Positions 48,780 through 60,044 of a stretch of DNA of 64,000 bases are shown here, in pieces. This DNA is from Glandiceps talaboti (taxonomy: Eukaryota; Hemichordata; Enteropneusta; Spengelidae). The translations under genes were made by a program, and so were the position numbers. The stretch's first letter is position 1, and each line of letters starts with the position of its first letter. The DNA is taken from assembly GCF_964340395.1 (NCBI RefSeq), contig NC_135554.1, positions 3,484,475-3,548,474 on the forward strand, given 5' to 3'. The notes beneath the pieces were generated by a model that was not told the origin of the DNA, ran no database searches, and worked only from the letters and a program-made list of their open reading frames with translations.

Positions 48780-51700
48780 ACAATAAAAAGCTCATGTAAA
48801 CCATGGTTTGATAAAGAACAAAGCTTCAATCAAAGTCAGAAAGAACTCAAATCGTAAACACAGACAGTGGGTTCATGATAATAACATTAACAATAATATG
48901 AATACTGAATATGGCCAAAGTTTATGGCAGAAGTATTTGGATGATAAGAAGTGTACACAAAATATTATTAAACAGAAACAAATTGAATGTAAATTTAAAG
49001 TTAAACAGTGCATCAATGTTTCAAAATCAGGTGGAAACCCCAGTAAGAAATACTGGTCGTTAGTTAAGAGGTACAAAAGAAAGACCATACACAACAGTAG
49101 TTCTCAAGTAAGAATCAAATTTAGTACTAGAAAAGGACAAAGTTAAAGATGTATTAACTGATTATTGGCAATATTTAGGTGAACGGAATCAGAATAACAT
49201 CTTGTCCCGAAAAGATCTTTACCGGGAAGAAGCGAAGGGACTTTGAGAATAAGGTGATAAAATCTGTGTCAAGATTTGAGGAAGAGTCAGTCAATAGTTC
49301 TGAATCAATAACAATAACAAGTGGAAGCTAATAATTACAGAGGTGTTTCACTGAGTTCAGTTGTGGGTAAATTATACAATAAAATTATTGAACAAGAAGT
49401 AACAAGTTTAATTGAATCAAGGATCACACTAGGTGAAATACAAGGAGGGTTTAGGAAAGATAGACAAACAATTGAATCAAGGAACACACTAGGTGAAATA
49501 CAAGGAGGGTTTAGGAAAGATAGACGAACAATTGAATCAAGGAACACACTAGGTGAAATACAAGGAGGGTTTAGGAAAGATAGACGAACAATTGAATCAA
49601 GGAACACACTAGGTGAAATACATGGAGGGTTTAGGAAAGATAGACGAACAATTGAATCAAGGAACACACTAGGTGAAATACATGGAGGGTTTAGGAAAGA
49701 TAGACGAACAATTGAATCAAGGAACACACTAGGTGAAATACAAGGAGGGTTTAGGAAAGATAGACGAACAATTGAATCAAGGAACACACTAGGTGAAATA
49801 CAAGGAGGGTTTAGGAAAGATAGACAAACAATTGAATCAAGGAACACACTAGGTGAAATACAAGGAGGGTTTAGGAAAGATAGACGAACAATTGAATCAA
49901 GGAACACACTAGGTGAAATACATGGAGGGTTTAGGAAAGATAGACAAACAATTGAATCAAGGAACACACTAGGTGAAATACAAGGAGGGTTTAGGAAAGA
50001 TAGATGAACAATTGAATCAAGGAACACACTAGGTGAAATACATGGAGGGTTTAGGAAAGATAGACAAACAATTGAATCAAGGAACACACTAGGTGAAATA
50101 CAAGGAGGGTTTAGGAAAGATAGACGAACAATTGAATCAAGGAACACACTAGGTGAAATACATGGAGGGTTTAGGAAAGATAGACGAACAATTGAATCAA
50201 GGAACACACTAGGTGAAATACAAGGAGGGTTTAGGAAAGATAGACGAACAGTTGAATCAAGGAACACACTAGGTGAAATACATGGAGGGTTTAGGAAAGA
50301 TAGACGAACAATTGAATCAAGGAACACACTAGGTGAAATACAAAGAAGGTTTAGGAAAGATAGACAAACAATTGGAACACACTAGGTGAAATACATGGAG
50401 GGTTTAGGAAAGATAGACAAACAATTGGAACACACTAGGTGAAATACATGGAGGGTTTAGGAAAGATAGACAAACAATTGGATCACACTAGGTGAAATAC
50501 ATGGAGGGTTTAGGAAAGATAGACGAACAATTGGATCACACTAGGTGAAATACATGGAGGGTTTAGGAAAGATAGACGAACAATTGGAACACACTAGGTG
50601 AAATACAGGGAGGGTTTAGGAAAGATAGACGAACAATTGAATCAAGGAACACACCAGGTGAAATACAAAGAGGGTTTAGGAAAGATAGACGAACAATTGA
50701 ATCAAGGAACACACCAGGTGAAATACAAAGAAGGTTTAGGAAAGATAGACGAACAATTGAATCAAGGAACACACCAGGTGAAATACAAAGAGGGTTTAGG
50801 AAAGATAGATGAACAATTGAATCAAGGAACACACCAGGTGAAATACATGGAGGGTTTAGGAAAGATAGATGAACAATTGAATCAAGGAACACACTAGGTG
50901 AAATACATGGAGGGTTTAGGAAAGATAGACGAACAATTGAATCAAGGAACACACTAGGTGAAATACAACGAGGGTTTAGGAAAGATAGACGAACAATTGA
51001 TTAAATATTTGATTAGCAACAATTCGTAAATACAACAAAAACATACATATTTGGCATTTCTCGATTTCAAAAAAACATATGACAGTGTTTGGAGAGAAGG
51101 ACTGTGGTATGCATTGTGGAACAATGGTATAAAAGATAAATTATGGCGTGTGGTAAAACACACATATGATCACATTGAAAGTAAAGTTTCCTTCGGTGAT
51201 ATATATAGAAACATACTATTTTAACCAAAATGAGTGTCTCAGACAGGGATGTGATCTAGCGCCGATACTTTTCTCTGGATATATTAATGAATTAAAGTTA
51301 AATGAATCACACTTAGGGGTTAATCTAAATGGTGACACCATTAATGGCTTGTTTTTTTGCTGTAGCCCTTGTAGCATCAAATGAAAACAAACTGCAAGAC
51401 ATGTTAGATGTCACAAATAAATATTGTAAACTTTGAAAAATAAGTATTAATGAGAAGAAATAAAATGTCCTGGTATTCAATAAGCAAGCAGGCAGACAGA
51501 CACAAGAACTGGTTAATTGGTAATCTAAATATAAAAGAGGCAAATGAATACAAGTATCTAGGGTATTGGATCACTCGCAATCTTTCACATCATACTAATT
51601 TTATAAAAGTGTATATTAAGAAATTTGACAATTAACTTATTCCCCATCATGAAATCTATTCTTGGTAGCCATAGTAACATCAATAGGGTTGATTTTGGTC

Positions 51701-52230
51701 TGTCTTTATGGAACCACATAGTGCGTCCTGCACTTGAATACGCAGGTGAATTACTCATATTAAGTCAAACTGATGTGGACTGTTTCCATATGTGGACTGA
51801 GCACATATGGAAAGAAAACATGACAAAAATATATAGTCTTACCCATTACCGTAAATTTAAAACAACTTTAGAACCAGAAGAGTATCTTAAATATAATCTT
51901 TTACGAATTTTAAAGGGTCACATTTGAAATTTAAAGCAAGATCACATTCTCTCGGTCTTGCACATGGCACATGGAAAGAGAAAATGGGAAAATTATAATG
52001 ATGATTGTACATGTCTTTGTTGTGGAAAAGCTGATGAGACACTTGAACACTTTCTTTTTACATGTGAAAGCCATTCTACACAACGACAGATCTTAATGAA
52101 AGGGACAGAAAAACTATTACTCAACAATGAAGAATTTGTATGTATTCGTCACGTCAATACAATGGCAGAAAAACAATTGGCGTGCGTCTCTGTTGTCATC
52201 GAAGCGCGGGGGGGGGGGGGGTTGGTTTGA
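48780..52230 (+). pseudogene. Decayed non-LTR (LINE) retrotransposon, RT region interrupted by a minisatellite
   Basis: Fragments of one RT ORF appear in order. The linker after the endonuclease begins with CKPWFDKE near 48795 and continues with PSKKYWSLVKRYK at about 49040. RT motif NNYRGVSLSSVVGKLYNKII is at about 49330; QGGFRKDR is at 49440. Motif A, TYLAFLDFKKTYDSVW, is at 51045-51092, with the catalytic Asp present. CLRQGCDLAPILFSGYINEL is at about 51230. Then come NEYKYLGYWI (about 51545), SLWNHIVRPALEYAGELL (about 51700) and a Cys/His zinc motif CLCCGKADETLEHFLFTCES (about 52010-52070). Frames change several times, stops intervene, the catalytic FADD box reads FAVA after a T-run slip near 51350, and the endonuclease is missing. 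Clade not determined. Confidence 0.88.
49412..51003. repeat. 60-bp minisatellite built from RT codons
   Basis: About 26 copies. The unit begins 'attgaatcaaggaacacact' and encodes TIESRNTLGEIQGGFRKDRR (20 residues). Fifteen copies are exact 60-mers (49475-50365). Four to five have lost about 7-8 bp (50366-50610). Then about six 60-mers follow. It sits between RT motif 2 and motif A of the surrounding retrotransposon. Confidence 0.95.
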
Positions 52231-53214
52231 GAACTTGATGATACTAGTACCCACCCCTCCGATCACCCCTTTTACACATACGTACTATTCTTTATTATTT
52301 TATAGAAAGATCTGAGTGAATTAGAATCAAACAAACACGTTTGTACACCGGAATAGTTATATGGTCAAAGAAATGGTGAAGAAAAACCCATGGCAGGCAA
52401 TGATTCAGAAGGAAAATCTAATCCAATCTCAATTTCTCTGTTTATTATTTAATGCGATCCCGTGTATGTCTGGAAAAATAACTTGGCGGTGATGTCCAAA
52501 ATCAGTAACTTTGTACATGATTATTTTATTTTGCATCTTTATCAGAGAGTTCCTTCCACTGAACGACATAGCTATGTTTGTACACTTGAGAATCTATCTA
52601 TTTATCGTAGTATGAATTACAACCAGAGCTAGTTCGTTTCCAGTTTGTGTATAAACGTTTGCCCGTTTTGTGAGTATGTAGGTGTTTCTGTTAGTTTTAC
52701 GCAATGAAGCAGATAAAAACATGGATTTCAGTAGGAAAATGTTTGAGAATATCATTGATATATCATTAGATACAGTCCAACTGTGTGTGGAGTAAACATG
52801 GTCCTTTGACACTGTTCTCTGTACTGACTACTGTCAATGTCATGTTTAAAGTTTGAAATCTCTGATTTGAGATACATTAAAATGAGGACAAAAAAAGAGA
52901 ACAAAAATAACTTCAATTGTTATTTGTATGTGCTTGTTTCAGCATAAACCATGTCATGCAACTTTATATAGTGTCGGTGACTCGAAGACGATGGAGGCAG
53001 ATGGCTAATGGTTTCTGGCAGCGCTGAGAGAAAACCGACCGGCTGTTATGTGAGTACAGCGCAGCCAGCGGTATGAATGGGGTTATGATAGGTGACCTTT
53101 GACCGTTAACACGACGCCGACGAACGTTCTATGTGACTGCAGTTGCAACATACAGTTCATTTTAGCTTAATTTCTTTGTGATTGTCAGAGCCAGCCTTAA
53201 TTAAAGGAAGAGTG

Positions 53215-53264
53215 ATGTCTGCCTCTGGTGCTGGTGATGTGAGAAGACCTAATAAAGTACAGAG
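53215..53264 (+). CDS. WDR83OS: WDR83OS exon 1
   Basis: [16 protein letters not shown] plus two bases of Arg, then a gtaggt donor. The upstream flank (52960-53210) has CpG-rich promoter-like patches (gactcgaagacgatgg, aacacgacgccgacgaacg). Confidence 0.95.
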
Positions 53265-56200
53265 GTAGGTGTGACTGCCATAATACATTTCATTACCTTA
53301 CCTTATCGTGTGAAAAGCTGATCAACCATTCAATTTCAATGCAGACCACCGTCACTTGTGAGCTGATAATAATATTTTATTCAAGGATGTCATAGTACAA
53401 AATAATGGTGTTTATAAGTATTTATGAATATTCAAAAATACCCGCACGGGTGTTTGCACTTATCCTTTTTAAGGACAAACACCGACGATGGTATTTTGTG
53501 AATGCCATTATTTTGTACTATTATGAATTGACCATGCACCTTTGAATAGAATATTAGCTCACAAGTGACGGTGAAAAGGACACACACTCTCGTCGGTCCC
53601 TAAATGAATCACTCCGTTTGCAAGCAGGATTTATATCTAAGCTGGCTGCTCGATCATGGGTAGCTGCAATAATTGTAGCGTTTGATGTGATTTTGAGGGC
53701 TTTTTCGTCTGTTTTTGTGCCATTTTTCGTTCCGTCGTTAAACCTGTTTGATGGTCGGAACGAAAAAAGTCACAAAAAACAAACGAAAAAGCCCTCAAAA
53801 TCACATCAAACGCTGCAATTATTGCAGCTAGATCATGGCATCATTTAGTCTTGATATAATGGAATAAGTTGTTGTGTACGACCGTTTATACATTCCCGAT
53901 TTACAAACATGCACATCAAAATTATATTGCAGAGATCTGCAAATTAATGAACTTAGTCTATTAAAGTGCTTTTGAAACTTGAAAGAGTTGAAAAAATTGA
54001 AAATGGGACAAGTTGAAAATTGGGATGATATGAATTGCTATCTGTGTGAATACTGAAATCACAGACATTAGACGCTTCTCTCAAACATCTACACTAAAGT
54101 ACGGAAAGGCTTCCTTTTGTAAGTGCCCCCCCTCCCCATATTTTTGGGGTGTGATGAATGGCCAAACTGCTTGGGTGTTACCTTGTTGATGTTACTTTGG
54201 GTGTTGTCTACTTGGATGTTTACTTGGTATGAATACCATGGTAACCATATACCACAGGCACTTGAACCAATATCTATGAAAATATGAATACTTAACTGAA
54301 GGAGTCTAGTCAGGCTGACTTCTCGATTAAATCACGAATCAAAACACTATAAAATACAGACATCACGACTCATAGGAAAGAAGTCCTGACCTAGTCTATC
54401 TTGGAATGTAACAGAAGAGCATATATCTTGAGTATGTATACTATGTGTATGTATATACATGTATGAAAGGTGAGTAAGATTTTCTACTGCAAAAAAGATC
54501 CGTTGTCTGCACCATTTTTTCAACCATCTCTCTGTGTTAAATTCAAATATATATTCAAATATGATGATAACACCATGCTTTCTAGAAACCAACACACTTT
54601 TATTTAATTATAATTTACCTACCATCAATTTTCAAGCTCTTCACGGAAAGGTGTAAATCGTGGAGACTTTTTCCGCACAACTGTCACGAAATACAAGCTA
54701 AACACGGGTGGTGACAATCAACCCTTTACCTCTCAAGTTACGTTGCACTGTCACGTTGCTGATTGGTCAATGAACATCACATGATCCAAACACTCACTCA
54801 CGAGCTACATGAGCTATGCAGACGACAACTACTATACCAGAGTGTCAAAGTGACATTTGCAAATCGCAAAAATAATAATGGCTGCTTATTGTTATTGGTA
54901 AGTCTATTTAGTTCTACAATGATTTTCGTCATTTGAAAGGAGTATATTGATATTACCAACCGATGTAGTTGTAGCTCGTGAGCGAGTGTTTGGATCATGT
55001 GATGTTCATTGACCAATCAGTGATGTGATAGTGTGACGTGACTTGAGAGGTCAAAGATGGTTTGTCACCACCTGTGTATAGTTCGTATTTCGTGACAGTC
55101 ATGCGAAAAAGGTCTCCAAAATTTACACCTTCCCGTCAAGTACTTGAAAGTTGATGGTAGGGTTTAGTAAATATAAGTGTGTTGGTTTCTAGAGTGTTAT
55201 CATCATATTTATTGAATTTAACGGAGAGAGAGAGAGATGGTTGAAAAAATGGTGCAGACGACAGATGTTTTTGCTGTAAAAATAGCTTACTCACCTTCCT
55301 ATATATATATTTACACTATAGTACATAATAGCAGTAGCTATAATAGTACTTAGCAGTTGATAGGATAGTATACATACTCAAGATATATGCTCTTCTGTTA
55401 CATTAAAAAATAGACAATGACACAATATGGGTACGTTATTTTCTTTTAGTCATATTTTCATAGATATTGGTTCAAGTGCCTGTGCCATATACACCATGGT
55501 AACCATATACACCATGGTAACCATATACACTGTGGTAACCATATTCACAAGGAACAGTATAACCTTTTATTGTACTATTGGTGCATGGAAGTACAGTATA
55601 TATTTCGTATATTTGCATGGTTGGAATAAATGATAGAAACACAGAAAGGGCCACTCAATTAGAGTTGGTCTTGTATATCTCAACATGTACCAATTACAGT
55701 ATATCTACAATGTCTTGTATATCTCAACATGTACAGATTACAGTATATGTACAATGTCTTGTATATCTCAACATGTACCAATTACAGTATATGTACAATG
55801 TCTTGTATATCTCAACATGTACAGATTACAGTATATGTACAATGTCTTGTATATCTCAACATGTACAGATTACAGTATATGTACAGTGTCTTGTATATCT
55901 CAACATGTACAGATTACAGTATATGTACAATGTCTTGTATATCTCAACATGTACAGATTACAGTATATGTACAGTGTCTTGTATATCTCAACATGTACAG
56001 ATTACAGTATATGTACAATGTCTTGTATATCTCAACATGTACAGATTACAGTATATGTACAGTGTCTTGTATATCTCAACATGTACAGATTACAGTATAT
56101 GTACAATGTCTTGTATATCTCAACATGTACAGATTACAGTATATGTACAGTGTCTTGTATATCTCAACATGTACAGATTACAGTATATGTACAGTGTCTT

Positions 56201-59200
56201 GTATATCTCAACATGTACAGATTACAGTATATGTACAGTGTCTTGTATATCTCAACATGTACAGATTACAGTATATGTACAGTGTCTTGTATATCTCAAC
56301 ATGTACAGATTACAGTATATGTACAGTGTCTTGTATATCTCAACATGTACAGATTACAGTATATGTACAGTGTCTTGTATATCTCAACATGTACAGATTA
56401 CAGTATATGTACAGTGTCTTGTATATCTCAACATGTACAGATTACAGTATATGTACAATGTCTTGTATATCTCAACATGTACAGATTACAGTATATGTAC
56501 AATGTCTTGTATATCTCAACATGTACAGATTACAGTATATGTACAATGTCTTGTATATCTCAACATGTACAGATTACAGTATATGTACAATGTCTTGTAT
56601 ATCTCAACATGTACAGATTACAGTATATGTACAATGTCTTGTATATCTCAACATGTACAGATTACAGTATATGTACAGTGTCTTGTATATCTCAACATGT
56701 ACAGATTACAGTATATGTACATGTATTGTACAGTCCCATAATTGCACAGATTGTACCAGTAATTTGAACTTGTCAATTTTAAGAAATAATTGAATATATT
56801 TTTCTTTACATTTAGGTACAAACCTCCAGAAGCTGGTGGATTGGAAGACCCTACATCAGATTACATGAATTTACTTGGAATGATTTTTAGTATGTGTGGG
56901 TTAATGTTGAAGGTAGGTACAATAGGTATATTAATAAAGAAATGTACAAATAACAAATAACTAGTAAAAAAAGCGAGATAAAATTGATTATTATGACAAT
57001 GTTGTTATTTTGGTCTCAAAGGTAAAGAGCCTGTATATTGTTGTATGTGGATACATATGTTTAGATGTCTGTATCTATAATCTAAACCATACACTAGTCC
57101 AGGATTGTCAGATGTGAAGTTGACACTGTGTGTACCAGACAGTGTACCAGACAGTGTACCAGACAGTGTACCTACACTTGGTTTGATTTTAGAACTCACA
57201 CAGTATAGTATACAGATCACATGACCTTATAGACATGTGAGCCTAATAAGGGATCATAGATGCCAGACTCGTATGCAGTCAAACATTTCAAATAATATAA
57301 TTTTCATGTTTGTATTTGGATCGCAGGTGAATTTCCATTTGAATATACCTATACCTATACTTATTTCCATTGTGTACATTGTGTATTATACCTAAATAAT
57401 AGATTGGAGTTCTAGATAATAATCCATAGAGTAGAATACTACAGGTATGTACACAGTAGGGTTGTCGGTGACCAAGTGGTTAAACAACTTGCCTCTTACC
57501 ACTGCGGCTGGGGTTCAATCATATTTACTATGCTGTAAGTAAGAAGAGTGTTGTTCAGACACACCACATACATTACTGTTGGTGCTCATATAACTTTTTA
57601 CTCAATGGCAGCCATATTTGTAGTGAACAATCATGATTTACCACCCCCCCCCCCTCCATGTATTAAAACATTAATACATGGAGACTATATTGAAGTGTCG
57701 GGGGGGGGGGGGGGCTATGTCTTCATGAACAATCATGATTTACCAATTAACTCAATAACATTAATACATGGAGACTATATTGAAGTGTCGGGGGGGGGGG
57801 GGGGCTATGTCTTCATGAACAATCATGATTTACCAATTAACTCAATAACATTAATACATGGAGACTACATTGAAGTGTCGGGGGGGGGGGGGGGCTATGT
57901 CTTCATGAACAATCATGATTTACCAATTAACTCAATAACATTAATACATGGAGACTACATTGAAGTGTCGGGGGGGGGGGGGGCTATGTCTTCATGAACA
58001 ATCATGATTTACCAATTAACTCAATAACATTAATACATGGAGACTACATTGAAGTGTCGGGGGGGGGGGGGCTATGTCTTCATGAACAATCATGATTTAC
58101 CAATTAACTCAATAACATTACTACATGGAGACTACATTGAAGTGTCGGGGGGGGGGGGGCTATGTCTTCATGAGACTTTTTGATATTGTTGTTGTTGTTG
58201 TTATTATTATTATTGACAATGTAGATGAAATTGTTTACTTTTAATCCTGTTGTTTACTCACAATACAGATGAAGTGGTGTGCCTGGATAGCCGTGTATTG
58301 TTCATTTATAAGTTATGCTAATTCAAGATCATCAGAAGACACAAAACAAATGCTTAGCAGTTTTATGTAAGTCAATATTTATCACTTTCTTCACACTTAA
58401 AGGTCTGCATTTTTGATGCACCTAGTCCCATCAATGTGTTGTGATTTTCCAAATACGTGGTCACATGGTGTGTAGAATGTTTACACTGTTCAACTCAAAT
58501 GATGGTACCAGTCAACATTTTTTATACTGATGCCTGTATGGGCATTATGATGAAAACTGATGACTGATGACATCATGTGTGAATGCATACATGTTTTTAC
58601 AACAGACAAAAATGGTATCACCTTGTGCTGCCAAGGTAGACACTAGCCAGTAACTTCACAGCTTTTATGATTTTCTGAAGACTAACTTTGCTAATCTTGT
58701 AAGTTGTATCAGAAAAGATTTGAAATGAACAAAGTTGGTAATTATTAAAGGAGTAAACTTTTGCAAATTGCTGTGGTGTTTTTTTGAACTACCTTTACTG
58801 TTGTCGTACAGAAAACCCACCTACCGTGTACATATACTGTACTTTTTGGCATGACATACAATGTGGTAAATGATGTGGTGTGTTACAAAACAAATGTTGA
58901 CTGATCGTGCTCATACAACATCATGCAATATATGTCAGTTTCCCTTGGGCCTGTGGGTCACCCAACACAGTCTGTTTCCCTTGGGCCTGTGGGTCACCAA
59001 ACACAGTCTGTTTCCCTTGGGTCTGTGGGTCACCCAACACAGTATGTTTCCCTTGGGTCTGTGGGTCACCAAACACAGTATGTTTCCCTTGGGCCTGTGG
59101 GTCACCAAACACAGTCTGTTTCCCTTGGACCTGTAGGTCACCTAACACAGTCTGTTTCCCTTGGGCCTGTGGGTCACCCAACACAGTCTGTTTCCCTTGG

Positions 59201-59642
59201 GCCTGTGGGTCACCCAACACAGTCTGTTTCCCTTGGACTTTGATAAATCTTCAAAGAATGTATGCAGATGTCTAGCAACAAGACCACATAATCATTACAG
59301 AAAATTAAATTGTACTGTCAACAGTTGTGCTACAATGCCATTAGCACTTTTATTGTCGTAAGTTTTCTATAAGTTTATGTCAACCACAGCTAGACAGGCA
59401 GACAGACGGACAACACTCTTTATCATGTCTGTTGCATGAATGAACCTGTTTTAATTATGTATGAAGTAACCCATAAAAGATTTATGATTTTGTGACATCA
59501 ATAAAACAATAGCCTTTCATTTCTAGGCAGGTTCAAAGCATTTTCTCACACCAAGAATCATGTTTTTTTTGACCCAAACTGTACATCTCTGATGCAATCA
59601 TTTTCATTCGAACAATTTCCCATCAGCATTTTTGACTCTGTC

Positions 59643-59710
<68 letters not shown>

Positions 59711-59711
59711 A

Positions 59712-59778
<67 letters not shown>

Positions 59779-60044
59779 CACCATGGCTATAGCACTACTG
59801 AACCTCAGTTTAGCTAATAAAACAAAACCCAACGCCATTCACAGGACACTTCAGCAGCACCTAGTGTCCTTCAGGAATTTTAATCATAAGAGAACTGTAA
59901 ATTAATTCATCATAAAAAACAAATATATATTGTTCATCATTGTTAAATCTTTGTCTCTCTTTTTTTTTTTTTTACAGGTTATCAATTTCTGCAGTTGTAA
60001 TGTCTTATCTACAGAATCCACAACCAATGACTCCACCATGGTAG
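53215..60044 (+). CDS. WDR83OS: Asterix, PAT complex subunit (WDR83OS), 4 exons
   Basis: Four exons (50, 97, 98 and 67 nt) join in phase to 103 residues plus TAG; the human protein has 106. Hallmarks are [72 protein letters not shown] and the invariant end [13 protein letters not shown]. From the family: Asterix pairs with CCDC47 in the PAT complex at the ER, where it shields polar transmembrane segments of nascent multipass membrane proteins next to Sec61. The three hydrophobic stretches, roughly residues 36-50, 52-66 and 79-92, match its membrane segments. The start codon is the ATG giving [14 protein letters not shown], aligning with the human N-terminus. A possible late ATTAAA poly(A) signal is at 60970-60975. 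The introns hold foldbacks and arrays, and the stop codon is the seed of an 18-copy minisatellite. Confidence 0.97.
53347..53573. mobile_element. 227-bp MITE with CACCGTCACTTGTGAGCT termini
   Basis: 18-bp perfect inverted ends at 53347-53364 and 53556-53573. Sub-terminal inverted blocks (tagtacaaaataatgg / ccattattttgtacta; ggtgtttgcacttatcct / aaggacaaacacc) make the whole element a cruciform candidate. WDR83OS intron 1. Confidence 0.85.
53661..53830. mobile_element. 170-bp hairpin repeat
   Basis: The left arm starts tagctgcaataattgtagcg and runs through tttgatgtgattttgagggc. The right arm is its near-perfect reverse complement, ending attgcagcta. The loop lies around 53745. WDR83OS intron 1. 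Confidence 0.85.
54233..55512. repeat. 1.28-kb imperfect palindrome
   Basis: Arms of about 550 bp (54233-54810 and 54970-55512) are inverted copies around a spacer of about 160 bp. Outer ends: accatggtaaccatatacca ... ggcacttgaaccaatatcta against tagatattggttcaagtgcc ... accatggtaacc. Inner ends: gattggtcaatgaacatcac against gtgatgttcattgaccaatc. The arms have diverged by substitutions and indels. No transposase-like frame is present. WDR83OS intron 1. Confidence 0.85.
55673..56722. repeat. 44-bp minisatellite, 24 copies
   Basis: Unit 'cttgtatatctcaacatgta' + 'cagattacagtatatgtacagtgt'. Copies vary almost only at a/g in 'tacaatg/tacagtg'. All three plus frames are open across it (44 bp rotates the frame, and no register has a stop), giving 350-390-codon artefacts. 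WDR83OS intron 1, ending about 90 bp before exon 2. Confidence 0.96.
56816..56912 (+). CDS. WDR83OS: WDR83OS exon 2
   Basis: [20 protein letters not shown] then [12 protein letters not shown]; acceptor tttag, donor gtaggt. Confidence 0.97.
57118..57171. repeat. 12-bp tandem repeat
   Basis: Four copies of agtgtaccagac. WDR83OS intron 2. Confidence 0.85.
57465..57526 (+). mobile_element. tRNA-like SINE head or tRNA pseudogene
   Basis: ggtgaccaagtggttaaaca resembles a pol III A box region, and ggggttcaatcat at the right distance resembles a B box (degraded from ggttcaaatcc). No cloverleaf I would trust as a working tRNA. Confidence 0.55.
57636..58172. repeat. 90-bp repeat with G-runs
   Basis: Six copies. 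Each has a run of 12-15 G followed by 'ctatgtcttcatgaacaatc' and 'atgatttaccaattaactc'. A C-run (57642-57653) precedes the first. Each copy has G4-forming potential on the plus strand. WDR83OS intron 2, about 100 bp before exon 3. Confidence 0.94.
58269..58366 (+). CDS. WDR83OS: WDR83OS exon 3
   Basis: [20 protein letters not shown] then [12 protein letters not shown] plus two bases of Met; acceptor acag, donor gtaagt. Confidence 0.97.
58934..59236. repeat. 36-bp minisatellite, 8 copies
   Basis: Unit 'cagtctgtttcccttgggcc' + 'tgtgggtcacccaaca'. The unit is 12 codons long, so open frames persist on both strands. WDR83OS intron 3. Confidence 0.95.
59648..59775. repeat. (AC)n microsatellite
   Basis: About 60 dinucleotides with one gagag interruption near 59707. 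It is followed by 'ttcaccatggctatagcact', a motif also next to other CA-rich stretches here. Confidence 0.98.
59978..60044 (+). CDS. WDR83OS: WDR83OS exon 4 (C-terminus, stop)
   Basis: [24 protein letters not shown] after a strong polypyrimidine tract and acag. The end matches the conserved Asterix C-terminus. The 314-codon Thr/Ser-rich frame that overlaps it on the same strand is the wrong frame. Confidence 0.97.

Noticed and set aside
49335-50327. 330-codon minus-strand frame with FLNPPCISPS repeats
   Set aside because: Antisense reading of the RT-derived 60-bp array.
55578-56793. Three overlapping 350-390-codon frames
   Set aside because: Open in all three registers of the 44-bp array; intronic to WDR83OS.
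57465-57526. Functional tRNA gene
   Set aside because: A/B-box-like sequence is degraded and I could not draw a convincing cloverleaf.
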